In this document: in pieces, positions 1 through 5,483 of the stretch
How the letters are laid out: every line of letters starts with the position of its first letter
How positions within the stretch are numbered: position 1 is the first letter of the stretch
Made by a program: the position numbers and the translations under genes
Notes under the pieces: generated by a model
The model's input: the letters and a program-made list of their open reading frames with translations, nothing else
Told to the model about the DNA's origin: nothing
The model's database searches: none
Origin: Chloroflexota bacterium
GTDB lineage: Bacteria > Chloroflexota > Anaerolineae > UBA1429
Length of the DNA stretch: 5,722 bases
Assembly: GCA_012513725.1 (NCBI GenBank)
Contig: JAAZBQ010000902.1
Span: forward strand, 1-5,722
Reading direction: 5' to 3'

Positions 1-837
1 GAGAACGTCGATCAGCAGATTCGGCGTGGCATGAGCAAGGGCCAGGCCGTGCTCCTGGCCGCCGGCGCCGGGGGCGATTTCCCCCTGCTGAGCCTGGACG
101 AACGCAAGGCCGTCATCCAGGCCGTCGCCGAGGCGGCCGGCGACCGCGCCACGATCCTGGGCTGCGCCCAGTGCCCCCTGACGTCCGACGCCGTGGCCCT
201 GGCCGAGTGGAGCCAGCAGGTGGGCTGCTACGGCATCCAGCTCAGCCCCACCTGGTACTATCCGCCGAACGAGGCCCAGATCTATGACCTCTTCAAGGCG
301 GTGGCCCAGAGCATCGACATCTGCATCATGGTCTACCACACGCCCTGGCTGGATTCGCACATGAGCGTGGACCTGCTCAAGCGGCTGTGGGACGATTTCC
401 CCAACATCCGCGCCATCAAGTGGAGCACGTTCAGCGAGCACGAGACGATGGAAGGGTACATCGAGCTGGCGGAGCGGTACGCCATCATCGACAACGGCTC
501 GGCCGTGCCACATGCCGCGCTCCTGGGCGCCACGGGGTTCGTCACCCACCTGGCCAACGTGTGGCCCGAGCACGACGTGGCGATGTGGGAGCGCTATGCC
601 GCCGGCGACTATGCCGGGGCGACGGCCGATTTCGTCGCCGTGAACTGGGTCTGGCGCGCGCTCCGCGGATGGGCGGGGCAGGAGGCGGGCGGCGGGGAGT
701 CGTTCCTGGTCAAGCCGGCAGCCGAGATGACGGGGTTCCACGGCGGTCCCAGCCGCCCGCCGATGTCGACCCTGAACGCCGCGCAGCGCGCCCACGTGCG
801 CGAGGTGCTGGAGGGGATCGGCGCGCCGCTGGTGTAG
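1..837 (+). CDS. DHDPS/N-acetylneuraminate lyase superfamily protein, 5' end missing
   Basis: The reading frame is open from base 1 to a TAG at 835-837 and gives 278 residues. The family usually has about 290-310, so roughly 15-30 N-terminal residues probably lie upstream; the ATG at 31 falls inside the conserved region and is unlikely to be the true start. It looks like a class I (Schiff-base) pyruvate-type aldolase or lyase with a TIM-barrel fold. The pattern FPLLSLDERKAVI follows the family's glycine-rich loop. The Tyr in VYHTP (codon 334-336) and the Lys in AIKWS (codon 418-420) are 28 residues apart, as Tyr133 and Lys161 are in E. coli DapA, so the Schiff-base lysine is present. However, the GTTGE loop reads GAGGD (64-78), and the position of DapA Arg138 is Leu. 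True dihydrodipicolinate synthase activity is therefore unlikely; a sugar-acid or keto-acid lyase is more plausible. It converges on a sialidase-like gene, which fits but does not prove a sialic-acid role. Confidence 0.85.
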   Translation, partial: ENVDQQIRRGMSKGQAVLLAAGAGGDFPLLSLDERKAVIQAVAEAAGDRATILGCAQCPLTSDAVALAEWSQQVGCYGIQLSPTWYYPPNEAQIYDLFKAVAQSIDICIMVYHTPWLDSHMSVDLLKRLWDDFPNIRAIKWSTFSEHETMEGYIELAERYAIIDNGSAVPHAALLGATGFVTHLANVWPEHDVAMWERYAAGDYAGATADFVAVNWVWRALRGWAGQEAGGGESFLVKPAAEMTGFHGGPSRPPMSTLNAAQRAHVREVLEGIGAPLV

Positions 838-861
838 GGGCGCTGCGGTCTATGCGTGCCA

Positions 862-899
862 AGGGGGCGTGGCGGGCCGATGTGCCCGCCACGCCCCCT
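862..899. terminator. Bidirectional terminator-like hairpin between convergent genes
   Basis: A perfect 16-bp GC-rich stem (862-877 with 884-899) closes a 6-nt loop (878-883) in the 83-bp gap between two convergent genes. The plus strand continues CTCTTG, so the T-tract is weak, and the minus strand has only two T. The stem begins 25 bp after the upstream stop and ends 22 bp before the opposing stop, the place expected for a shared terminator. The weak T-tracts leave open that it is mainly an mRNA-end-protecting hairpin. Confidence 0.75.
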
Positions 900-920
900 C
901 TCTTGCGCCCGATGACTACG

Positions 921-1994
921 TCAGCGGATCCGCCAGTGGGTGCCCATCAGGCTGGTCTTTTCGCCGGGCTCGGCGATCTGATAGTACACCGTCAGGATGG
1001 AGCCGTCGGCCAACTCGGTGGAGGCCGGGTAGCCGAGGTCGCCGCTGGGTCCCGAGGAGATCTCGACGCCTTCACCGCCCTCCCATGTCTCGCCGCCATC
1101 GCGACTGATGGCGATCCGCTCGCCGTAGGGCGGCTTGCGCCGGCCGTACGCCACCACCAGCCAGTCGTTCGAGAGGCGGATGAGGTGCGGCGGCAGGCCG
1201 TAGAGCGGCGTGGGGTGCGCCACCGTCCACGTGCGGCCGCCGTCTTCTGACTCGGCCTGTCGCATGTACTGCTTGTCGCGGTCATTGGGCTGGTAGCGGA
1301 TCATGGCCACCAGGCGGCCCTCCGCCGTCTCCACGACGTGCGGCTCGTGCATGTCGTCCATCGACTCCCCCTCGGCGATGGGGATGACCCCGATCACCTG
1401 CCAGGAGCAGCCGTCGTCCCGGGACTCTTCCGCCGTGATGGCCGGCACGCCATCCACCTGCCCGCGGCCCACGTAGAGGAGCCGCCCGTCCTCCAGGGCG
1501 ATGGGGCCGTGGGGCGCCGTACCCACCGTGCGCACCGGCTCGTCCCAGGTACGGCCGCCATCGACGGAGCGGCGGGTCCAGTTGCCCAGCCAACGCTCGC
1601 GCAGCTCGGGGGTCACCGATGCGATCTTGTCCGCCCAGCCATCGACGGTGGCGTCGCCGTAGCTCTTGCGCAGGCGATCGGCCCACTCGACAAAGGCCAC
1701 CGAGGTGAACCACGCGATCAGAAGGGTGCCGCGGGGGGTCTCTATGATGCCGACGTCCCTGTCGTCGATGGGACCGTCGTTCACCGTCTCCGGCTCGCTC
1801 CAGGTCAAGCCGTCGTCCCGGCTGCGGATGAGCTGGGTCTTGCCCCAGGGGCACACGTGCTCGTCGCGGTCCCCCGAGAACGCGGCGATCAGCTCATTCT
1901 CCCGGGTGCGCACCACCGACGGCCAGCCGATGTAGCGGCCAGGCTGACGACATAGGACGCGGGTACCCAGAACCTCGATTTCCCAGTCGGCCAT
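921..1994 (-). CDS. Sialidase-like Asp-box (BNR repeat) beta-propeller protein
   Basis: This 357-residue protein has the five Asp-box motifs (S-x-D-x-G-x-[TS]-W) that mark sialidase-type six-bladed propellers, at about residues 58-65, 143-150, 191-198, 249-256 and 297-304. The C-terminal DGSILTVYY resembles the sialidase segment that carries the catalytic tyrosine. An Arg in MIRYQ (residue 233) could belong to an arginine triad. The usual N-terminal Arg-Ile-Pro motif is replaced by Gly-Trp-Pro, so one triad arginine may be missing and the substrate may not be a standard sialoside. No signal peptide or membrane segment is seen, so the protein is probably cytoplasmic. The start at 1994 is chosen because GAGGAGG lies 5 nt upstream; an in-frame ATG at 2042 has no such site and precedes the likely promoter. 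It is transcribed toward the DapA-like gene and divergently from glnS. Exo-sialidase is the best family name, but activity is unproven. Confidence 0.82.
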   Translation of the reverse strand: MADWEIEVLGTRVLCRQPGRYIGWPSVVRTRENELIAAFSGDRDEHVCPWGKTQLIRSRDDGLTWSEPETVNDGPIDDRDVGIIETPRGTLLIAWFTSVAFVEWADRLRKSYGDATVDGWADKIASVTPELRERWLGNWTRRSVDGGRTWDEPVRTVGTAPHGPIALEDGRLLYVGRGQVDGVPAITAEESRDDGCSWQVIGVIPIAEGESMDDMHEPHVVETAEGRLVAMIRYQPNDRDKQYMRQAESEDGGRTWTVAHPTPLYGLPPHLIRLSNDWLVVAYGRRKPPYGERIAISRDGGETWEGGEGVEISSGPSGDLGYPASTELADGSILTVYYQIAEPGEKTSLMGTHWRIR

Positions 1995-1999
1995 GGTGT

Positions 2000-2006
2000 C
2001 CTCCTC
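2000..2006 (-). promoter_or_regulatory. Ribosome binding site fixing the sialidase-like start
   Basis: Read on the minus strand this is GAGGAGG, 5 nt before the ATG whose first base is 1994. It favours that start over the in-frame ATG at 2042, which would add 16 residues (MRYRNALYRL...) unlike the family's N-terminus. Confidence 0.8.
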
Positions 2007-2030
2007 TGCAGTGAGCCGGTATAGGGCATT

Positions 2031-2059
2031 ACGGTAGCGCAAGGTGCAGGAGGTGTCAA
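2031..2059 (-). promoter_or_regulatory. Predicted sigma70-type promoter of the sialidase-like gene
   Basis: On the minus strand a perfect -35 TTGACA (2059-2054) is followed after exactly 17 nt by TACCGT (2036-2031), a weak -10. Transcription would start near 2024, giving a leader of about 30 nt that contains the GAGGAGG site. The -35 is convincing; the -10 matches consensus at only 3 of 6 bases, so this promoter may be weak or may need an activator. Confidence 0.5.
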
Positions 2060-2144
2060 CGGGTTGCGGCGGTCCTCGGATTGTCTCCTCCCGCTCAAGC
2101 AGGCCCGGCGGATGGAGTGCCGCGGCCTAAGCGTCGGCCGGTTA

Positions 2145-2173
2145 TTGCCAGCCCACCCCCATCCGCGTATAGT
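2145..2173 (+). promoter_or_regulatory. Predicted sigma70-type promoter of glnS
   Basis: TTGCCA (2145-2150) and TATAGT (2168-2173) are separated by 17 nt, and each matches the E. coli consensus at five of six bases. Transcription would start near 2180, leaving a leader of about 115 nt before the glnS ATG. The sialidase-like promoter fires the other way from about 85-110 bp upstream, so the gap 1995-2294 is a divergent promoter region. Confidence 0.7.
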
Positions 2174-2240
2174 ACGGTGAGGTGTCGGCCCGATCGGCTC
2201 CCGCCGCGTCAGAGGTCGCCACCCCCCAACTCGCGCCACC

Positions 2241-2271
2241 CGCGCCGCCACCCGTACGTTCCGGCGGCGCG
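2241..2271 (+). promoter_or_regulatory. GC-rich hairpin in the glnS leader
   Basis: A perfect 9-bp stem (2241-2249 with 2263-2271) encloses a 13-nt loop, downstream of the predicted transcription start and 8 nt before the GGAAGGA ribosome site. No T-run follows, so it is not an ordinary terminator. It could influence translation initiation or mRNA stability. I see no T-box or other known aminoacyl-tRNA-sensing leader, and in DNA this GC-rich the stem could be fortuitous. Confidence 0.4.
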
Positions 2272-2294
2272 ATCAGCCTGGAAGGATCACAGTT

Positions 2295-3974
2295 ATGGCC
2301 GAGAACACCCCCAGCGACTTTATCCGCGCCATCGTCGCCGAGGACATGCGCACCAACAAGTACGGCGGGAGGGTGCACACCCGCTTCCCACCGGAGCCCA
2401 ACGGCTACCCGCAGCTCGGCCACGCCAAGTCCATCTGCCTGAACTATGGCATCGCCGAGGAGCACGGCGGCAAGTACAACCTGCGCTTTGACGACACCAA
2501 CCCCACCCGCGAGTCGACCGAGTACGTCGACGCGATCAAGGAGGGCATCCGCTGGCTGGGATTCGACTGGGAGGACCGCGAGTTCTACGCCTCGGACTAT
2601 TTCGACCAGCTCTACGAGCACGCCGAGCAGCTCATCCAGATGGGCAAGGCCTACGTCGACGACCTGAGCGCCGAAGAGATCCGCGAGTACCGCGGCACCC
2701 TCACCGAGCCGGGGCGCAACAGCCCCTTCCGCGACCGCTCGGTGGAGGAGAACCTGGACCTGTTTCGCCGCATGCGCGCGGGCGAGTTCGACGAGGGCTC
2801 CCGCGTCCTCCGCGCCAGGATCGATATGGCCTCGCCGAACATCGTCATGCGCGATCCGGTGCTGTACCGCATCCTAAAGGCCTCCCACCACCGCACGGGC
2901 GACAAGTGGGTGATCTATCCCCTGTACGATTTCACCCACTGCATCTCGGATTCCATCGAGGGGATCACCCATTCGATCTGCACCCTGGAATTCGAGAACA
3001 ACCGCGCCCTGTACGACTGGATCCTGGACACGCTGGACCTCTACCACCCGCAGCAGATCGAGTTCGCCTGGCTCAAGCTCTCCTACACCATCCTGGGCAA
3101 GCGCTACCTGCGCCGGCTGGTGAGCGAGGGGCACGTGGCCGGCTGGGACGACCCCCGCCTGCCCACCCTCCAGGCGCTGCGCCGCCGGGGGTACACGCCC
3201 CAGGCGATCCGTGCGTTCATGGACGGCATCGGCGTCAGCAAGTCCAACAGCGTCGTGGACCTGGGGCTCCTCGAGCACTATCTCCGCCAGGACCTGAACC
3301 AGCGCGCCCCGCGGGTGATGGGCGTCCTGCGCCCGCTCAAGGTGGTCATCGACAACTACCCCGAGGGGCAGGTGGAGTGGATGGAGGCGGTGAACAACCC
3401 TGAGGACCCCGCCGCCGGCAAGCGCCAGGTACCCTTTTCTCGGGTGCTGTACATCGAGCAGGAGGATTTCCGCGAGGACCCGCCGCGCAAGTTCTTCCGC
3501 CTGGCGCCCGGCCGCGAGGTGCGGCTGCGCTACGCCTATTTCGTCACCTGCACCGACGTGGTCAAGAACGACCAGGGCGAGGTGGTGGAGCTGCACTGCA
3601 CCTACGACCCGGCCACCCGGGGCGGCGACGCCCCCGACGGCCGCAAGGTCAAGGCCACCCTGCACTGGGTGTCGGCCGAGCACGCCGTCGACGCCGAGGT
3701 GCGCATGTACGACCGGCTCTTCCTGAAGGAGGATCCGTTTGACGCGCCCGAGGGCCAGGATTTCATCGCCAACCTGAACCCCGACTCGCTGGAGGTCCTG
3801 ACCGGCTGCAAGGTGGAGCCCTCCGTGGCCGACAAGGCCGCCGGCTATTCCTGCCAGTTCGAGCGCCAGGGGTATTTCTGCATGGACCCCGACTCGACCG
3901 AGGGGCATCCGGTGTTCAACCTCACCGTGGCCCTGCGCGACACGTGGGCCAGGATCCAGTCGCGGCGCGGCTAG
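2295..3974 (+). CDS. glnS: Glutaminyl-tRNA synthetase (GlnRS)
   Basis: GlnRS is a cytoplasmic class I synthetase that joins glutamine to tRNA-Gln using ATP. The 559 residues are close to the 554 of E. coli and align along the full length: catalytic core from FPPEPNGY (about 31-38) to about 335, then the anticodon-binding beta-barrels to the end (QFERQGYFC near 521-529, LRDTWA near 547-552). Arg30, Asp66, Tyr211 and Cys229 match E. coli residues that bind glutamine or separate GlnRS from GluRS, so this is GlnRS and not a non-discriminating GluRS. Three key positions differ: the HIGH motif is QLGH (40-43), the MSKR motif is ILGKR (266-270), and the position of E. coli Asp235 is Asn235. The rest of the sequence is intact, so the gene is probably functional. 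The ATG follows GGAAGGA (2280-2286) by 8 nt. It has its own promoter and terminator, so it appears monocistronic, and it implies direct charging of tRNA-Gln in this organism. Confidence 0.98.
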   Translation: MAENTPSDFIRAIVAEDMRTNKYGGRVHTRFPPEPNGYPQLGHAKSICLNYGIAEEHGGKYNLRFDDTNPTRESTEYVDAIKEGIRWLGFDWEDREFYASDYFDQLYEHAEQLIQMGKAYVDDLSAEEIREYRGTLTEPGRNSPFRDRSVEENLDLFRRMRAGEFDEGSRVLRARIDMASPNIVMRDPVLYRILKASHHRTGDKWVIYPLYDFTHCISDSIEGITHSICTLEFENNRALYDWILDTLDLYHPQQIEFAWLKLSYTILGKRYLRRLVSEGHVAGWDDPRLPTLQALRRRGYTPQAIRAFMDGIGVSKSNSVVDLGLLEHYLRQDLNQRAPRVMGVLRPLKVVIDNYPEGQVEWMEAVNNPEDPAAGKRQVPFSRVLYIEQEDFREDPPRKFFRLAPGREVRLRYAYFVTCTDVVKNDQGEVVELHCTYDPATRGGDAPDGRKVKATLHWVSAEHAVDAEVRMYDRLFLKEDPFDAPEGQDFIANLNPDSLEVLTGCKVEPSVADKAAGYSCQFERQGYFCMDPDSTEGHPVFNLTVALRDTWARIQSRRG

Positions 3975-4000
3975 AACGTCCGAGGCCTTGCCCGTAACCT

Positions 4001-4031
4001 CGCCCCAGGGTTTCGTCACCCTGGGGCGTTT
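4001..4031 (+). terminator. Intrinsic terminator of glnS
   Basis: A perfect 11-bp stem (4001-4011 with 4018-4028) closes a 6-nt loop and is followed by TTT (4029-4031), 26 nt after the glnS stop. The T-run is short, but the GC-rich stem and position fit a rho-independent terminator. It lies within the 5' extension of the next gene's open frame, which argues against using the upstream ATG at 3988. Confidence 0.8.
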
Positions 4032-4047
4032 GCATCGGGCGCCAACT

Positions 4048-4090
4048 GCGCAAGAATCGGGTGGGCCGCGGCGCCCGGCGGCGCTACACT
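4048..4090 (+). promoter_or_regulatory. Possible Ada-box-like site and -10 upstream of the alkyltransferase gene
   Basis: GCGCAAGA at 4048-4055 is the same 8-mer found in the Ada-binding region of the E. coli ada promoter, including the GCAA B-box. The AAT A-box that should lie 6 nt before GCAA is absent. A -10-like TACACT is at 4085-4090, but no good -35 stands 17 nt upstream of it (TGGGCC). The missing -35 would fit an activator-dependent promoter such as that of ada. An 8-base match can be chance, so this is a hypothesis. Confidence 0.3.
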
Positions 4091-4128
4091 GGAGGGGAGG
4101 GTGTAACGGGGTGAAGGAGGACACGACG

Positions 4129-4995
4129 ATGGAGAGCATCACCGTGACGCTGGAGGACCTGGCGGCGGACTATGCCGTGGTGGAGCGGGCCATCCGCTTC
4201 CTGCAGGATGGCTTTACCGCGCAGCCCTCCCTGGCCGAGGTGGCAGAGCACGTGGGGCTCAGCGAGTTCCACCTGCAGCGGGTCTTTAGCCGGTGGGCCG
4301 GGATCAGCCCCAAGCGCTTCCTCCAGCACCTGACCAAGGAACACGCCAAGCGCCTCTTGGATCGTTCCGGCGACCTCCTGGGGGTCAGCCTGGAGAGCGG
4401 CCTGTCGGGGCCGGGGCGGCTCCACGACCTGTTCGTGGCCTGCGAGGCCGTCAGCCCCGGCGAGTTCAAGCGCCGCGGCGAGGGCGTCACCATCCGCTAC
4501 GGCTACCATCCCACACCCCTGGGCGAGTGCCTGCTGGCGAGCAGTCCCCGGGGCATCGTGCACCTGGCGTTTGTCGAGGGCGAGGGGCGCGACGAGGCCC
4601 TGGCGCGGGTGCGGCGGCGCTGGGCGCGCGCCGCACTGGTCGCCGACGGGCCGGGCACCCGCGCCCTGGCCGAGCGCGTCTTTGCGCCGCGCCCCGGGGC
4701 GGAGGGGACGCTTTCGCTGTGGCTCTCGGGCACCAACTTTCAGATCCAGGTGTGGGAGGCCCTCCTGCGCATCCCCAGCGGCTCGCTGGTCACCTACGGC
4801 GACATCGCCGTGGCGATCGGCCTGCCGGGCAGCGCCCGCGCCGTGGGCCGGGCCGTGGGCGATAACCCCATCCCCGTGCTGGTGCCCTGCCACCGGGTCA
4901 TCCGCGGCGACGGCGCCCTGGGCGGCTACCGCTACGGCCTGACGCGCAAGATGGCGCTGTTGGGCCAGGAACTCGCGCGCACAGGTGGGGACTGA
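4129..4995 (+). CDS. Ada-like fusion: AraC-type HTH plus O6-alkylguanine-DNA alkyltransferase
   Basis: The C-terminal half transfers the alkyl group from O6-alkylguanine in DNA irreversibly to its own cysteine. The 288 residues fall into an AraC/XylS-type double helix-turn-helix (about 15-115; SLAEVAEHVGLSEFHLQRVF near 34-53, ending SPGEFKRRG) and an alkyltransferase domain (about 120-285). The latter shows FQIQVWEALLRIP, TYGDIA, ARAVGRAVGDNP and the active site PCHRVI with the acceptor Cys254; Arg237 sits where the nucleotide-flipping arginine is expected. The zinc-binding N-terminal domain of E. coli Ada, which senses methyl phosphotriesters, is absent, so any regulation must come from Cys254 alkylation or another cue. 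The ATG at 4129 follows AAGGAGG (4114-4120) by 8 nt. An upstream in-frame ATG at 3988 is rejected because the extension runs through the glnS terminator. It is a separate unit from glnS, and the inverted-repeat element starts 3 nt after its stop. Confidence 0.93.
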   Translation: MESITVTLEDLAADYAVVERAIRFLQDGFTAQPSLAEVAEHVGLSEFHLQRVFSRWAGISPKRFLQHLTKEHAKRLLDRSGDLLGVSLESGLSGPGRLHDLFVACEAVSPGEFKRRGEGVTIRYGYHPTPLGECLLASSPRGIVHLAFVEGEGRDEALARVRRRWARAALVADGPGTRALAERVFAPRPGAEGTLSLWLSGTNFQIQVWEALLRIPSGSLVTYGDIAVAIGLPGSARAVGRAVGDNPIPVLVPCHRVIRGDGALGGYRYGLTRKMALLGQELARTGGD

Positions 4996-4998
4996 AGA

Positions 4999-5413
4999 GA
5001 AGAGGAACGCAGAGACGCGGAGGAAAGACGCAGAGACGCAGAAAAGAGAGGAGTTCAACGCCAAGACGCAAAGAAGCAAAGGCGCAAAAAGAGGAAAGGG
5101 GCATCCATGCCCTTGTCGGGTGGCGGGGCGCCCGCCTGACTGACCAGAACGCGCTCCGGTTGCCCTCGCGCGGATTGGCCGGGGTCTCCACCGCCCTGCG
5201 TCGCGAGGCTCCCTTCTCATCCCGAGTCGCCCATCAACCCGTCATCCTGAGGTCCGCCGAAGGACCTCCGTCGCACATCAGCCCCAAGTCCATGTTCGAC
5301 AAGGTTCCCTCCCCCGATCTCCCTTTGCGTCTTTGCCTCTTTGCGTCTTGGCGCTAGCTTCTTCTCTTCCCTGCGCCTCTGCGTCCCCGCTCTGCGGCTC
5401 TGCGTCCCTCTTC
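4999..5413. repeat. 415-bp element with long inverted arms of degenerate ACGCARAG units
   Basis: The left arm (4999-5094) and right arm (5318-5413) are imperfect reverse complements that align without gaps over 96 nt at roughly 77% identity by eye, including a perfect 16-nt match (5059-5074 with 5338-5353). The differences are mostly A/G changes. Each arm consists of short degenerate units around ACGCAGAG or ACGCAAAG, purine-rich on the plus strand at left and pyrimidine-rich at right. The 223-nt core holds a second palindrome (5249-5268) and two short GC-rich inverted repeats (5122-5136; 5164-5170 with 5202-5208), and no convincing gene. The element occupies most of the 488-bp gap 4996-5483. 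It carries no transposase. It could be a non-autonomous mobile element, a REP-like dispersed repeat, or two copies of a small repeat inserted in opposite orientation. From memory, similar CGCARAG-rich repeats are common between genes in some environmental genomes, but that was not checked here. Confidence 0.85.
5249..5268. repeat. Small palindromic repeat with a 7-bp stem in the element core
   Basis: GAGGTCC (5249-5255) and GGACCTC (5262-5268) pair perfectly around the 6-nt loop GCCGAA, and CATCCT stands just before. The pattern CATCCTGAG...GAAGGAC resembles a short dispersed palindrome I recall from many environmental bacterial genomes. No T-run follows, so a terminator role is unlikely. Confidence 0.6.
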
Positions 5414-5418
5414 GGACC

Positions 5419-5447
5419 TTGCGCGGCGCACCTGCAGCCCCTATACT
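5419..5447 (+). promoter_or_regulatory. Predicted sigma70-type promoter of the last gene
   Basis: TTGCGC (5419-5424) and TATACT (5442-5447) are separated by 17 nt. The -10 matches consensus at five of six bases, the -35 only at its TTG. Transcription would start near 5454, about 30 nt before the ATG. The -35 begins only 6 nt beyond the right arm of the inverted-repeat element, so the promoter lies just outside the repeat. Confidence 0.55.
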
Positions 5448-5483
5448 GCCCCTGCCTGAGATCTGCAGCGAGAGGAGGGGATG

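Noticed and set aside
387..1250. 287-residue plus-strand frame bridging the first two genes
   Set aside because: It is out of frame with the DapA-like gene, crosses the terminator hairpin and continues antisense to the sialidase-like gene; it is rich in Arg, Gly and Ala with no domain.
1994..2042. Longer start for the sialidase-like gene at 2042, adding 16 residues
   Set aside because: The 2042 ATG lacks a ribosome site and lies upstream of the predicted -10, whereas the ATG at 1994 follows GAGGAGG at good spacing and gives a family-like N-terminus.
3988..4128. Longer start for the Ada-like gene at 3988
   Set aside because: The 47-residue extension reads through the glnS terminator hairpin, is low-complexity, and has no ribosome site; 4129 follows AAGGAGG.
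2874..4142. 422-residue open frame on the minus strand opposite glnS
   Set aside because: It is an antisense shadow of the conserved glnS frame; its Val/Leu/Ala/His/Gly-rich composition is typical of reverse frames in GC-rich genes and no domain is recognisable.
5006..5098. Possible CRISPR array or tandem minisatellite in the purine-rich repeat
   Set aside because: The ACGCARAG units are only 8-9 nt, degenerate and contiguous, without unique spacers of constant length; the inverted-arm pairing explains them better.
5097..5114. Palindrome GGGCAT-CC-ATGCCC at the inner edge of the left arm
   Set aside because: The 2-nt loop is too tight for a good hairpin and no function is suggested; probably incidental.
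4084..5220. 378-residue minus-strand open frame opposite the alkyltransferase and the left repeat arm
   Set aside because: Antisense shadow of a conserved gene that also runs through non-coding repeat sequence.
5095..5317. tRNA or small RNA gene in the core of the inverted-repeat element
   Set aside because: No cloverleaf with a TTCRA-type T-loop or other known RNA signature was found on either strand by eye.
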